Shown here piece by piece: positions 44,577 to 56,419 of a DNA stretch of 64,000 nucleotides (position 1 is the first letter of the stretch; the number at the start of each line of letters is the position of its first letter). The stretch is from JAGXQV01 sp964527565. GTDB lineage: Bacteria > Pseudomonadota > Gammaproteobacteria > Burkholderiales > Sulfuricellaceae. The notes below the pieces were generated by a model. The model saw only the letters and a list, made by a program, of their open reading frames with translations. It did no database searches and was not told where the DNA came from. Position numbers and translations under genes: made by a program. The stretch is taken from positions 203,473 to 267,472 of the forward strand of contig CAZGOY010000001.1 in assembly GCA_964527565.1 (NCBI GenBank). The letters are read 5' to 3'.

Positions 44577-46802
44577 ATGACGATAAAATCCCTGCAAATC
44601 GCCTGTTGCGCCGTTTTGTCGGCGTGTTGCGGCGCTGTCTGCGCCGCCGAGAATCCCGTACCCGCCGGGCAGACCGCCGTTCCCGACAGCACCCTGGGCG
44701 AAGTGGTGGTGAGCGGCAAGCGCTTTTCAGATACCGAGGAACGCCGTTATTCGACCGCCGCCAGGACGGTGTTCGGTCGCGAGGAACTCCAGCGCTATGG
44801 CGACTCTTCGGTCAGCGAGGTACTCAAGCGCCTGCCCGGCATCACGGTTTCCGGCACGCCGGGACGCGGCGGCGACATCCGCATGCGCGGCCTGGGCAAA
44901 GGCTACACCATGATCCTGATCAATGGCGAACCGGCGCCGCGCGGCTATTCGCTCGACGACCTGCCGCCGGAGCAGGTGGAGCGCATCGAGGTGATGCGCG
45001 CGCCGGTGGCCGAGTACAGCGCCCGCGCCATCGCAGGCACCATCAACATCGTCCTCCGGGAAGAATTCGCCAAGAAGACCAACGAAGTCTACGCCAGCCT
45101 GGGCTGGGAAGATGGCCGCTTCCAGCCCGGCGTGTCGTTGCAGCGCGGCGGCAGCGACGGGAATTTCAGCTACAACCTTTCCGGCAAGCTCATGCACAAG
45201 GAACTGCCCAGCGTTTCGGCCACCGCCACGACCGCGACGGATATCCGTAGCGGTGCGCCGACCCTGGTGCAAACGCTGCGCGAAGAAAGTCGGCGGATTT
45301 CCGACGGAGTGCACCTGAACGCGCGGCTTAACTGGAAACTGGACGGCGGCGACAGCTTCAGCTTTCAGCCCTTCATGGGACAGTGGCGCAGCACCAGCCA
45401 GGGCGATGCCCGGCTCGACCAGACGGTGGGCGCGCAGCCGGCGAGCTACGCCAATGCCCGTTGGCAGGGCGACTCCGCCTCCGCCTGGGTGCGCGGCATG
45501 GGTAACCTGAAAAGGAAGCTCGCCGATGGCGCCAGGCTGGAAGCGCGCTTCAACGTCGGCCAGTTCGAGAGCGACAGCCACACCGCGCGCAACGAGTACG
45601 ACGCGCTCGGCGGGCTGGCCCACACTATCCGCAACAGCACCGGAGTGCGCGACAATAGCGCCGGCTTCAGCGGAAAATACTCGCGCTCGCTGGCGCAGGC
45701 GCACCAGTTCGCGGCGGGTTGGGAGCTGGAGGCGGGAAACCGGCGCGAGCGCGCCAGTTCCATCCAGGACGGCGTCGATCCCCTGGCGCGCTACGGCGAC
45801 AACGTGCTGGCGCGCACCCTGCGGGTGGCCGGCTTCGCCCAGGACGAATGGGACGTCACCCCGCTGTGGGCGGTCTACGGCGGCCTGCGCTGGGAGGGCA
45901 TCCGCACCCTGAGCGAATCGGCGGCCGATTCCGCAAGCAACCGTAGCGGCGTATTGAGCCCCCTATTCCACAGCGTCTGGCGTTTCACCGAGGAGAGCAA
46001 GGACCAGGTGCGCCTGGGGCTGACGCGCACCTACCGCGCCCCCACTCTGACCAACCTCACGGCGCTGCCCACGCTATCCACCAACTACCCGGCGGCGGGC
46101 GCCAACACCGCCACCAGCCCGGACAGCATCGGCAACCCCAACCTCAGGCCCGAGCTGGCTTGGGGGCTGGACCTCGCCGTCGAGCATTACCTGGCGGCGG
46201 GCGGGCTGTTCAGCGCCAGCCTGTTCCGCCGCGACATCGACGATTTGATCCGCAACGTCACCAGCCTGCAAACCGTCGGCTGGTCGCCGCAGCAGCGCTG
46301 GGTGTCGATGCCGCGGAACGTCGGCAGCGCCACCAGCCGCGGCATCGAACTGGAAGCCAAGTTCCGCCTCGACGAACTGGTCAAGGACGCCCCCCAGTTG
46401 AGCGTGCGCGCCAACTACAGCCGCTACAGGTCGAGCGTGGACGGCGTGCCGGGACCGGACAACCGCCTCGACCAGCAGCCCCGGCACACCGCCAACCTCG
46501 GCCTGGACTACCGCGTGCGCGGCCTGCCGCTGAGCTTGGGCGGGAATTTCAACTGGATGCCCGCCTATGCCGTCCAGCAGACGGATTCACAGATTTATTA
46601 CCAGGGCGTGAAGCGCATCCTCGACGTTTACGCCCTGTGGAAATTCGACGCCAACGCCCAGCTGCGCCTATCCGCCGCCAACCTGCTGCACGACGACTAC
46701 CGCACCGCCGGCCGGGAAATCCACGGCAACACCAACCAGATCGCGGAAACCATCCGCCAAACCTACCTCTCTTTGGCGGCGCGCCTGGAAATCAAGTTCT
46801 GA
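44577..46802 (+). CDS. TonB-dependent outer-membrane receptor
   Basis: 741 residues. The signal peptide (about 1-24) ends VCAA. A TonB-box-like stretch (GEVVVSGKRFSD) is followed by a plug domain with LKRLPGITVSGTPGRGGDIRMRGLG. A 22-strand-type barrel follows, with the NPNLRPELAWGLDLAVEHY landmark and a terminal phenylalanine (LEIKF). It imports a siderophore, metal complex or other large ligand; the ligand is not predictable. No TonB/ExbBD or regulator is adjacent. It looks like a single-gene unit after the avcD terminator. Confidence 0.92.
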   Translation: MTIKSLQIACCAVLSACCGAVCAAENPVPAGQTAVPDSTLGEVVVSGKRFSDTEERRYSTAARTVFGREELQRYGDSSVSEVLKRLPGITVSGTPGRGGDIRMRGLGKGYTMILINGEPAPRGYSLDDLPPEQVERIEVMRAPVAEYSARAIAGTINIVLREEFAKKTNEVYASLGWEDGRFQPGVSLQRGGSDGNFSYNLSGKLMHKELPSVSATATTATDIRSGAPTLVQTLREESRRISDGVHLNARLNWKLDGGDSFSFQPFMGQWRSTSQGDARLDQTVGAQPASYANARWQGDSASAWVRGMGNLKRKLADGARLEARFNVGQFESDSHTARNEYDALGGLAHTIRNSTGVRDNSAGFSGKYSRSLAQAHQFAAGWELEAGNRRERASSIQDGVDPLARYGDNVLARTLRVAGFAQDEWDVTPLWAVYGGLRWEGIRTLSESAADSASNRSGVLSPLFHSVWRFTEESKDQVRLGLTRTYRAPTLTNLTALPTLSTNYPAAGANTATSPDSIGNPNLRPELAWGLDLAVEHYLAAGGLFSASLFRRDIDDLIRNVTSLQTVGWSPQQRWVSMPRNVGSATSRGIELEAKFRLDELVKDAPQLSVRANYSRYRSSVDGVPGPDNRLDQQPRHTANLGLDYRVRGLPLSLGGNFNWMPAYAVQQTDSQIYYQGVKRILDVYALWKFDANAQLRLSAANLLHDDYRTAGREIHGNTNQIAETIRQTYLSLAARLEIKF

Positions 46803-46950
46803 CGGGAAGACGGGAAGGTCGGATCCAGCCGCAGCTGCCGGGGTGGACTTGCTTATGGGGGCCGATTTCAAGCGCAAAGGGGCGTGGATGGCGCCATAAC
46901 CGCTTTCCCGCCTACAATGGACGGGTACAGCGAACGTTAAGGAGACCATC

Positions 46951-47337
46951 ATGCAGCACCTCACCCCCCCACAGGCCTTCGAATTCCTACAGACAAACCC
47001 CGAAGCGGTGTTCATCGACGTGCGTAGCGAAATCGAGTTTCTCTTCGTCGGCCACCCCGACAATTCCATCCTGATCCCCTGGTACGATGGGCCGGATTGG
47101 GAAATCAACCCGGATTTCGTCGCCCATTCCAAAAAGGCCGCCAGCATGAACCGCCCGGTGGTGCTGATTTGCCGTAGCGGGCGGCGCTCCATCGAAGCCG
47201 GTCAGGCGCTGGAGCAAGCCGGCATGACCCAGGTCTACAATGTCCTGCACGGCTTCGAGGGCGAACTGGACAACGAGCATCACCGCAACGCAGTGAACGG
47301 TTGGCGCTTCGAAGGACTGCCGTGGAAGCAGACCTGA
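46951..47337 (+). CDS. Rhodanese-like sulfurtransferase
   Basis: 128 residues, a single rhodanese domain. The active-site loop is ICRSGRRS with the catalytic cysteine at about 75, and the start motif FIDVRSEIEF and the C-terminal GWRFEGLPW are typical. It can carry persulfide sulfur in the cytoplasm; no signal peptide is seen. AAGGAGA precedes ATG 46951. The 148 bases between the receptor and this gene hold no other feature I can support. Confidence 0.9.
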   Translation: MQHLTPPQAFEFLQTNPEAVFIDVRSEIEFLFVGHPDNSILIPWYDGPDWEINPDFVAHSKKAASMNRPVVLICRSGRRSIEAGQALEQAGMTQVYNVLHGFEGELDNEHHRNAVNGWRFEGLPWKQT

Positions 47338-47368
47338 GAACGTGTTTTGAAGGTGTGGTTCGCAAGTC

Positions 47369-48760
47369 TTATTTCAAATCGGCGCGCGCCCGCGCTATCG
47401 CCTTCCTGACCTGTTCGGGAGCGGTGCCGCCGATGTGGTTGCGGCTGGCCAGCGAACCTTCCAGGGTGAGCACGGCGTAGATGTCATCCGTGATGAGCGC
47501 GGAAAACCCGCGTAGTTCTTCCAGCGGCAGATCGGACAGATCGCAGCCCTTGCCCTCGGCGTGGCGCACGGCGCGCGCCACCGCTTCGTGGGCGTCGCGG
47601 AAGGGCAGCCCCTTTTTCACTAGGTAATCGGCCAGGTCGGTGGCGGTGGCGAAGCCTTGCAGCGCGGCTTGGCGCATCGCTTCTTTCTTCACCGTGATGC
47701 CGCGCATCATGTCGGCGTAGATCGCCAGCGTATCGCGCAGGGTATCGACGGTGTCGAACAGCGGTTCCTTGTCTTCCTGATTGTCCTTGTTGTAGGCCAG
47801 CGGCTGCGCTTTCATCAGGGTGAGCAGCCCCATCAGGTGGCCCACCACGCGCCCGCTCTTGCCGCGCACCAGTTCCGGCACGTCGGGATTTTTCTTCTGC
47901 GGCATGATCGACGAGCCGGTGCAGAAACGGTCGGCAATGTCGATAAAGCCGACGCGCGGGCTCATCCACAGAATCAATTCTTCCGACAGGCGCGACAGGT
48001 GGGTCATGACCAGCGCCGCGCAGGCGGTGAATTCGATGGCGAAATCGCGGTCGGAAACTGCGTCCAGCGAGTTTTCGCAGACTCCGTCGAAACCCAGTTC
48101 GCGGGCCACGGATTCGCGGTCGATGGGAAAGCTGGTGCCCGCCAGCGCCGCCGCGCCCAGCGGCAGGCGGTTGACGCGGCGGCGCGCATCGGCCAGGCGT
48201 CCGGCATCGCGCTTGCTCATCTCGTAGTAGGCCAGCAGGTGGTGGCCGAAGGTCACCGGCTGCGCCACCTGCAAATGGGTGAAGCCGGGCATCACGGTAT
48301 CGGCATGCTCTTCGGCCAGATCGAGCAGCGCGGCCTGGAAATCGCCGATGAGGCGCAGCAGGCCGTCGATTTCGGCGCGCAGCCACAGGCGCACGTCGGT
48401 GGCCACCTGGTCGTTGCGCGAGCGCCCGGTGTGCAGGCGCTTGCCGGCGTCGCCGATGAGATCGGTGAGACGCCGTTCGATGTTCATGTGTACATCTTCC
48501 AGATCGACCGACCATGCGAAGCGCCCGGCGCGGATGTCGTCGAGAATTTTCCCCATGCCGTCGCGGATGGCGGCCAGATCGGCGGCGGACAGCAGCCCGG
48601 CGCGCTCCAGCATGGCGGCGTGGGCGAGCGAGCCCTGGATGTCGAATTCCGCCAGCCGTTTGTCGAAGGTGACGGAAGCGGTGTAGCGTTTGACCAGTTC
48701 GCTGACCGGTTCGTTGAAACGTCCCGACCAGGTTTTGCCGGGGGGCGAGTTTGCTTGCAT
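47369..48760 (-). CDS. argH: Argininosuccinate lyase
   Basis: 463 residues from ATG 48760. The fumarase/aspartase superfamily signature GSSIMPQKKNPD is at about 282-293. The N-terminal WSGRFNEPVSELVKRYTASV and the HTGRSRNDQVATD stretch are diagnostic for ArgH. It splits argininosuccinate to arginine and fumarate. A longer frame reaches 48877 but lacks a ribosome site. It diverges from xth, with about 134 bases between starts. Confidence 0.96.
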   Translation of the reverse strand: MQANSPPGKTWSGRFNEPVSELVKRYTASVTFDKRLAEFDIQGSLAHAAMLERAGLLSAADLAAIRDGMGKILDDIRAGRFAWSVDLEDVHMNIERRLTDLIGDAGKRLHTGRSRNDQVATDVRLWLRAEIDGLLRLIGDFQAALLDLAEEHADTVMPGFTHLQVAQPVTFGHHLLAYYEMSKRDAGRLADARRRVNRLPLGAAALAGTSFPIDRESVARELGFDGVCENSLDAVSDRDFAIEFTACAALVMTHLSRLSEELILWMSPRVGFIDIADRFCTGSSIMPQKKNPDVPELVRGKSGRVVGHLMGLLTLMKAQPLAYNKDNQEDKEPLFDTVDTLRDTLAIYADMMRGITVKKEAMRQAALQGFATATDLADYLVKKGLPFRDAHEAVARAVRHAEGKGCDLSDLPLEELRGFSALITDDIYAVLTLEGSLASRNHIGGTAPEQVRKAIARARADLK

Positions 48761-48894
48761 GATGGGGCGCCTGTCCAGATGAGGAGTGAGGGAGCGATTA
48801 TAATTCAACGGCGCGGCGATTTCCCTCTGCGGCCACCAACGCAATCCGCGAAAACAGCCTAATATGGCGTTTTTCAATCAATCGAAAAGTGCTC

Positions 48895-49671
48895 ATGCTA
48901 CGAATCATCTCATTGAATCTGAACGGCATTCGTTCCGCGAACACGAAGGGCTTCTTCGAGTGGATGAAGGCCGCGAATGCTGATGTTGTGTGCGTCCAGG
49001 AGCTGAAGGCACAAGACGCCGATATCACGCCCCCAATGCGGAATCCCGAAGGCTATCAAGGCTTTTTCCACTTCGCCGAGAAAAAGGGGTATTCGGGAGT
49101 GGGCATCTACTGCCGACGGGAACCCGACCGAATTGTCGAAGGCATTGGGCATGCGGGTTTTGACGCCGAAGGGCGGTTTATCCGGGCCGACTTCGGCCAC
49201 TTTTCCGTGGTCTCGCTATACGTCCCATCGGGTTCCTCGTCTCCCGAACGGCAACAGGCGAAATTCGAGTTTCTCGATGCGTTCCTGCCCGTTATGGATG
49301 CATTGAGGGCGGAAGGCCGCGAATTTGTGGTCTGCGGGGACTGGAATATCGCTCACTGCCCTATCGACCTGAAAAATTGGAAAGGCAACCTGAAAAATAG
49401 CGGCTTCCTGCCGGAAGAGCGCGATTGGCTTACGCGCCTTTACGCGCGCGGTTGGGTCGACGTGTATCGCAATCTCTACCCTGAACAGGAAGGGGAGTCT
49501 TACACCTGGTGGAGCAACAGGGGGGCGGCGTATGACAAAAATGTCGGATGGCGAATCGACTTGCATGTTGCAACGCCTGGGATCGCCGGCACCGCAAGGG
49601 AAGGAAGTGTTTTCAAGGGCCAGAAATTTTCCGACCATGCCCCTCTGGGGGTCGCCTACAATTATGGGTGA
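48895..49671 (+). CDS. xth: Exodeoxyribonuclease III / AP endonuclease
   Basis: 258 residues from ATG 48895; a GTG at 48889 is possible. It has the endonuclease-exonuclease-phosphatase fold: SLNLNGIRSA, VVCVQELKAQD (metal Glu), VCGDWNIAHCPIDLKN (catalytic Asp/Asn), RIDLHVATPG, and SDHAPLGVAY with the final Asp-His. It repairs abasic sites. Its codons look slightly more AT-rich than those of argH. Confidence 0.93.
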   Translation: MLRIISLNLNGIRSANTKGFFEWMKAANADVVCVQELKAQDADITPPMRNPEGYQGFFHFAEKKGYSGVGIYCRREPDRIVEGIGHAGFDAEGRFIRADFGHFSVVSLYVPSGSSSPERQQAKFEFLDAFLPVMDALRAEGREFVVCGDWNIAHCPIDLKNWKGNLKNSGFLPEERDWLTRLYARGWVDVYRNLYPEQEGESYTWWSNRGAAYDKNVGWRIDLHVATPGIAGTAREGSVFKGQKFSDHAPLGVAYNYG

Positions 49672-49742
49672 AAATAAATTTGAATTCCGCCCCGCGGATT
49701 TTAATGGTTTTGGCGGGAAAGGGGTGCAGCTTGCAGGCGAAA

Positions 49743-49773
49743 AAAACCGCCGGACCAGCCGGCGGTTTTCTTT
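49743..49773. terminator. Bidirectional terminator between convergent xth and acs
   Basis: AAAACCGCCGG / CCGGCGGTTTT, 11 perfect pairs around a 5-base loop. A and T runs on both sides allow use from either direction. Confidence 0.88.
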
Positions 49774-49791
49774 ACTCAGGCGAAGTCGCGC

Positions 49792-51762
<1,971 letters not shown>

Positions 51763-51919
51763 TTTCTCTCCTCTGATTTGGGGCGTGTGTTACGATGGGG
51801 CTTGAATGTTACGGGCAGATGATAAATCTTTTGACCATCGCTTTCCATAGCGCACGACAATCTTATATAAGTTAGCTCTTTCATATTCCTTCCCCCTTCC
51901 GTTGCTCCCGGAATGCCCC

Positions 51920-54625
51920 ATGGATAAACAAGCCACCGGCACGACCATCGAAAAGGCCTTGCGCCTCAGCCATTTTGCCCGTCACCTGAGCGAGAGCGAC
52001 ACCAGCCTGCTGACCGATCTGCGCGAAAATTTGCCTGTTGCGTGGCGCGCCGCAGAAATGCGAGCGGCACTGGACGGCGCCGGTCCGCAGGACGAAGCCG
52101 CGCTGAAAAAGACCCTGCGCGCCTTGCGCAAGCGCGTCATGCTGCGCCTGATCGCGCGCGATTTGGGAGGGCTGGCCGACCTGCGCGAAGTGATGGGCAC
52201 CGCCAGCACCCTGGCCGAAGTCACCCTGACATTCGCGCTGGAGCGCCTCGACGCCTGGCAGCGCCGCCAGCACGGCACGCCTGTCGGCGAGGAAAGCGGA
52301 ACCGCGCAGGATCTGGTGGTGGTCGGCATGGGCAAGCTGGGCGGCGGCGAGCTGAATGTGTCCTCCGACATCGACCTGATCTTCGCCTACCCCGAGGAAG
52401 GCGAAACCAATGGCCCGCGCGCGCTCAGCAACAATGAATATTTCACCCGCCTGGGCCGCAAGCTGATCGCCGCGCTCAATGACGCCACCGAGGACGGTTT
52501 CGTGTTCCGCGTTGACATGCGTCTGCGTCCCTACGGCGACAGCGGGCCGCTGGTGGGCAGCTTCGCCATGCTGGAAGAGTACTACCTGATGCAGGGACGC
52601 GAGTGGGAACGCTATGCCTGGATCAAGGGACGCCCCCTCACGGGCACGCACTACGCGGAACTGGCAGCGCTGTTGCGCCCCTTCGTGTTTCGCAAATACC
52701 TGGATTTCGGCGCTTTTGCCTCGATGCGCGAACTGCACGCCCAGATCCGCCGCGAGGTAGCGCGGCGCGACATGAGCGACAACATCAAGCTGGGGCCGGG
52801 CGGCATCCGCGAAATCGAGTTCATCACCCAGGTGTTCCAGTTGATCCGCGGCGGCAAGGAACCCGCCCTGCAAACCCGCTCCACGCTGGAAGCGCTGGAC
52901 ATTCTGGCTACGCGCCAGCTCCTGCCGCTCCAGGCCGTGGTCGAGTTGCGTGAGGCCTATTACTTCCTGCGCAACCTGGAACACCGCCTGCAATACCTTA
53001 ACGATGCCCAGACCCAGACTCTGCCCGACAACGACGCCGACCGGCAACTGATTGCCGAAGCGCTGGGCTTTGCCGCTTACCCGGCCTTCATGACGGTGCT
53101 GGACGGTCATCGCGGCAAGGTCACACGCCATTTCGAGCAGGTGTTCGCCGCGCCGCAAAGCAGCCAGGAAAGTCATCCGCTGGCAGCGCTGTGGCAGGGC
53201 GCGCCGGATGAGGCCGAGGCCGTGGCGCAACTGGGCGAGCTGGGCTACCGCCAGCCGCCCCAGGTGTGGGGGCACCTGACGCAAATCCGCCAGAGCGCAC
53301 GCTATACCCAATTGCCGGAGGCCAGCCGCGCCCGCTTCGACGCCCTGATGCCGCCACTGATCCAGCTTGCCGGGCAATTCCCCGATCCCGACACCACGCT
53401 GGGACGCATCCTCAAGCTGCTGGAGACTATCAGCCGACGCGGCGCCTATCTGGCCCTGCTGGTCGAATATCCGCAAACCCTCAACCAGGTGGCGCGGCTG
53501 GTGGCCGCCAGCCCGTGGGTGTCGGAATACCTGACGCAACACCCCATCCTGCTCGACGAACTGCTCGACGTGCGCGAGCTCCAGTCCGTGCCCGACTGGA
53601 ACAGACTGAAAAGCGACCTGCAAACGCAACTCGATCAGGCGGACGGCGATACCGAACGGCAGATGGACATCCTGCGCCATTTCAAGCAGGCGCAGGTGTT
53701 CCGCCTGGTGGCGCAGGACTTGAGCGGCACCCTGGCGCTGGAAATTCTCTCCGACCATCTTTCCGCGCTGGCCGATCTGCTGCTCGGCGAAATCCTGCGC
53801 CTGGCCTGGGCCGGACTGCGCGCCCGCCATTGCGACTCACCGCGCTTTGCCGTCATCGGCTACGGCAAGCTGGGCGGCAAGGAACTCGGCTACGCCTCCG
53901 ACCTCGACATCATCTTCCTCTACGACGATGACGCCCAGGAAGCGCCGGAAGTCTATGCCCGCCTGGGGCAGCGCATCAACACCTGGCTGACCAGCTACAC
54001 TTCGGCGGGGACACTCTACGACACCGACCTGCGCCTGCGCCCCAACGGCGCCAGCGGCCTTCTGGTAAGCAGCGTGGAAGCCTTCGAGGAATACCAGAAA
54101 AATCAGGCCTGGGTCTGGGAACACCAGGCGCTGACGCGTGCGCGCTGGTGCGCTGGGGACACCCAGGTGGGCGCACACTTCGAACGCATCCGTTGCGCCG
54201 TGCTGCAACAGCAGCGCGACCCTCTCGCCCTGCAAAACGAAGTGCAGGAAATGCGCCGCAAAATGCACGAAGCCCACCCCAATGCCAGCGGACTATTCGA
54301 CCTCAAGCACGATGCGGGCGGCATCATCGACGTCGAATTCATCGTGCAGTTCCTGGTGCTGGCGCATGCCGTCGCGCATCCTGAACTGACCCGCAACAGC
54401 GGCAATCTCGCGCTACTCAAAGCTGCTGCCGAGTTCGGCCTGATTCCCGGTGCATTGGCGGAACCCTGCCGCAAGGCCTACCGCACGTTCCGCAAGTTGC
54501 AACACCAGTTGCGCCTGCAAGGGGCGGAATATGCGCGCGTGGAAGCGGAAAGCGTAGCCTCCCACGCGCAGGCGGTCCGGCGCTTGTGGAACGGGGTGTT
54601 GGGCGCAACGCCAGGCGCAGCCTGA
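51920..54625 (+). CDS. glnE: Bifunctional glutamine synthetase adenylyltransferase / adenylyl-removing enzyme
   Basis: 901 residues from ATG 51920. Two nucleotidyltransferase halves are present, each with the G-x-GKLGG-x-EL...SD-x-D motif: GMGKLGGGELNVSSDIDL (N-terminal, about 138-155) and GYGKLGGKELGYASDLDI (about 650-667). Each is followed by a helical domain. It adds and removes AMP on glutamine synthetase in response to PII. It stands alone between acs and the fliD-like gene. Confidence 0.95.
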   Translation: MDKQATGTTIEKALRLSHFARHLSESDTSLLTDLRENLPVAWRAAEMRAALDGAGPQDEAALKKTLRALRKRVMLRLIARDLGGLADLREVMGTASTLAEVTLTFALERLDAWQRRQHGTPVGEESGTAQDLVVVGMGKLGGGELNVSSDIDLIFAYPEEGETNGPRALSNNEYFTRLGRKLIAALNDATEDGFVFRVDMRLRPYGDSGPLVGSFAMLEEYYLMQGREWERYAWIKGRPLTGTHYAELAALLRPFVFRKYLDFGAFASMRELHAQIRREVARRDMSDNIKLGPGGIREIEFITQVFQLIRGGKEPALQTRSTLEALDILATRQLLPLQAVVELREAYYFLRNLEHRLQYLNDAQTQTLPDNDADRQLIAEALGFAAYPAFMTVLDGHRGKVTRHFEQVFAAPQSSQESHPLAALWQGAPDEAEAVAQLGELGYRQPPQVWGHLTQIRQSARYTQLPEASRARFDALMPPLIQLAGQFPDPDTTLGRILKLLETISRRGAYLALLVEYPQTLNQVARLVAASPWVSEYLTQHPILLDELLDVRELQSVPDWNRLKSDLQTQLDQADGDTERQMDILRHFKQAQVFRLVAQDLSGTLALEILSDHLSALADLLLGEILRLAWAGLRARHCDSPRFAVIGYGKLGGKELGYASDLDIIFLYDDDAQEAPEVYARLGQRINTWLTSYTSAGTLYDTDLRLRPNGASGLLVSSVEAFEEYQKNQAWVWEHQALTRARWCAGDTQVGAHFERIRCAVLQQQRDPLALQNEVQEMRRKMHEAHPNASGLFDLKHDAGGIIDVEFIVQFLVLAHAVAHPELTRNSGNLALLKAAAEFGLIPGALAEPCRKAYRTFRKLQHQLRLQGAEYARVEAESVASHAQAVRRLWNGVLGATPGAA

Positions 54626-54714
54626 CTGACTCCGGTTTCTGTTCCGGCCTTGGCCGTCCGTCACCATGAAAGAAGATGGCGGGCCGGAAGGCGAGTCCTT
54701 CCCCTTTTTTCAAA

Positions 54715-54726
54715 GGGGGGGGGGGG
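54715..54726 (+). repeat. Homopolymeric tract of 12 G
   Basis: An uninterrupted G run upstream of the -10 box (TATACT, 54788-54793) of the FliD-like gene. It is preceded by CCCCTTTTTTCAAA, which can pair with it and may also act as a glnE terminator. Such tracts are prone to slipped-strand length change. Confidence 0.7.
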
Positions 54727-54813
54727 CAGCCAGTGCGATTGTCCTGACACGGTGCGGGCTTGTCCTTAAATTCTTCTGCCAGGGTGCTATACTTCCAGCG
54801 GAGGGAATTGAAA

Positions 54814-56250
54814 ATGTTGGGAAATGTCTCAAGCCTTTATGGCTCTGCCTACAACCAGTACGGCGCCTTGGGCGCCCTGCCGGGCGTGGGGCGGGCTTCT
54901 CGGCTGGGGGGCGCCAGTTCGGTTTCCAGCCTGAACCGGCAGGAGTCGAGTTACCAGGTAAAATTGTCCGCATACGGCAAACTCCAGTCGGCGATGGATA
55001 CTTTCAAGACGGCACTGAGCAGTTTCAAGAGCGCCGGCGATGCCGCTCCCTTCAAGGCCGCTTCGGACGAAGAAAAAACCCTCAAGGCGAAGGTCGGCAA
55101 GGAGGCAAGCGGTGCGGGGCAATATGATGTCAACGTCACCCAGCTGGCCAAGGCGCAAACCCTGACCAGCGGCGTGGTGGCCGACAAGGATGCGACCATC
55201 GTCGGCACCGGCAGCATCACCCTCCAGACTGGAGCCTATAACGCGGGCACCAATACCTTCACCCCCGCCGACGGCGGCAAGACCCTCACCATCAGCGCCG
55301 GCAACGGCACGCTGAGCGGTATCGCCAATGCCATCAATGCGGCGGGGGCGGGTGTCAAGGCCAGTGTGGTGCAAAGCGGCGGCGGTTACCAGTTGTCGTT
55401 GACCAGCACCCAGACCGGCACGGACAACACCATCAAGCTGACCGTTGCCGATAACGACGGCGGGAGCGGCGACCTGGCCGGCCTGTCGGCTTTCGCCTTC
55501 GACCCGACGGCGGGCCCGAGCGGTTACGGCAAGAACCTCACCGAAACGGCAGCCGCGCAGAATGCGCAGTTGACCGTCAACGGTACCGGCGTGGTCAGCC
55601 AGTCGAACACCGTGAATACGGCGGCGGCCAAAGGCGTGACCCTGGATATTGCCGCCACGGGCAGCGCTACCGTCAAGGTGGCGCGGGATGCCGAGGCCTA
55701 CACGGCAAGCGCACAGAAGTTCGTCGAAGCCTACAACGCCCTGCAAAAAAGCGTGAACGAGTTATCCAGCGCCTCGCGGCAGAATATCAGCCCGCCTCTG
55801 GCCAGTGACGGGCTGACGGCGAAGCTGTCCGGCGAGGTGCGCGACACCGTGGCGCAGGCTTCCTACGGCTACGGCAACAACAAAGTCACGCTTTCCGGTG
55901 CAGGCATTACCCAAAGTAGCGACGGCACCCTGGCACTGGACAAGGACAAGCTGCAAAGCGCCTTCGCCGCCAACCCGGATGCTGCCGCCGCATTGCTGGC
56001 CAATACCGCGGATCGCCTGTCGAATACGGTCACGCGCGCCACCGGCGCGAACAGCGAACTGCAATACACCACCCGTACCCTGAACAAGGTGCTGCAAGGC
56101 GTACAGACCCAGAAATCGCTGTTGCACAATTACAGCGCCGCGCAGTCCTACTTCGGTTTGCCGGCGCAGCCACCGTTGACCAGCTACATTTCCAAGGCCA
56201 ACACCGGCGCGCAGGCCGGGCGTTACATGCAGGTTTCCGAGTTGTTCTGA
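54814..56250 (+). CDS. Orphan FliD-like (flagellar filament cap) protein
   Basis: 478 residues from ATG 54814 with GGAGGG 8 nt upstream. The N-terminal FliD domain (about 45-120, YQVKLSAYGKLQSAMDTFKTAL) is followed by a Thr/Ser/Gly-rich middle (about 120-290) and a C-terminal helical FliD_C part (about 290-470, QKFVEAYNALQKSVNEL). No signal peptide; export would be through the flagellar system. Its start lacks the usual FliD 'GLDL' wording and no other flagellar structural gene is near. It may be a divergent FliD, or a hook-associated paralogue. Confidence 0.8.
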   Translation: MLGNVSSLYGSAYNQYGALGALPGVGRASRLGGASSVSSLNRQESSYQVKLSAYGKLQSAMDTFKTALSSFKSAGDAAPFKAASDEEKTLKAKVGKEASGAGQYDVNVTQLAKAQTLTSGVVADKDATIVGTGSITLQTGAYNAGTNTFTPADGGKTLTISAGNGTLSGIANAINAAGAGVKASVVQSGGGYQLSLTSTQTGTDNTIKLTVADNDGGSGDLAGLSAFAFDPTAGPSGYGKNLTETAAAQNAQLTVNGTGVVSQSNTVNTAAAKGVTLDIAATGSATVKVARDAEAYTASAQKFVEAYNALQKSVNELSSASRQNISPPLASDGLTAKLSGEVRDTVAQASYGYGNNKVTLSGAGITQSSDGTLALDKDKLQSAFAANPDAAAALLANTADRLSNTVTRATGANSELQYTTRTLNKVLQGVQTQKSLLHNYSAAQSYFGLPAQPPLTSYISKANTGAQAGRYMQVSELF

Positions 56251-56270
56251 AACGGGGCATCGGTGGCAAA

Positions 56271-56308
56271 AAGGGGCGGCACACCGGTGTGTACCGCCCC
56301 TTCGTTTT
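56271..56308. terminator. Long hairpin after the FliD-like gene
   Basis: AAGGGGCGG / CCGCCCCTT (9 bp) encloses a further palindrome, CACACC-GGTGTG. An A run on the left and CGTTTT on the right allow termination from both sides. Confidence 0.75.
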
Positions 56309-56419
56309 CCTTCACGTCCACCTTGATCTGCATCTGTTGCGGCTGACCCTCGAAGCGCACCGGGCGGCCCCCCCGGAACAGATCGTCGAACGATTCGGCG
56401 GTTATTTCAAACGGGTCAT
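56285..56419 (-). pseudogene. Remnant of an Hsp20-type small heat-shock protein gene (5' end only)
   Basis: On the minus strand a ribosome site GGAGG and ATG 56419 are followed one frame away by DPFEITAESFDDLFRG, then RPVRFEGQPQQ and IKVDVKEN. These are landmarks of the N-terminus of betaproteobacterial Hsp20/IbpA proteins (FDDLFRGFF-RPVRxEG...IKxDVKEND). The start and body are out of frame and the crystallin domain is absent, cut off at the hairpin at 56271-56308. It is therefore a truncated, frameshifted fragment. The matches rest on my recall of the family. Confidence 0.55.

Noticed and set aside
51881..53830. 649-codon ORF on the minus strand
   Set aside because: Antisense to glnE; no recognisable domain.
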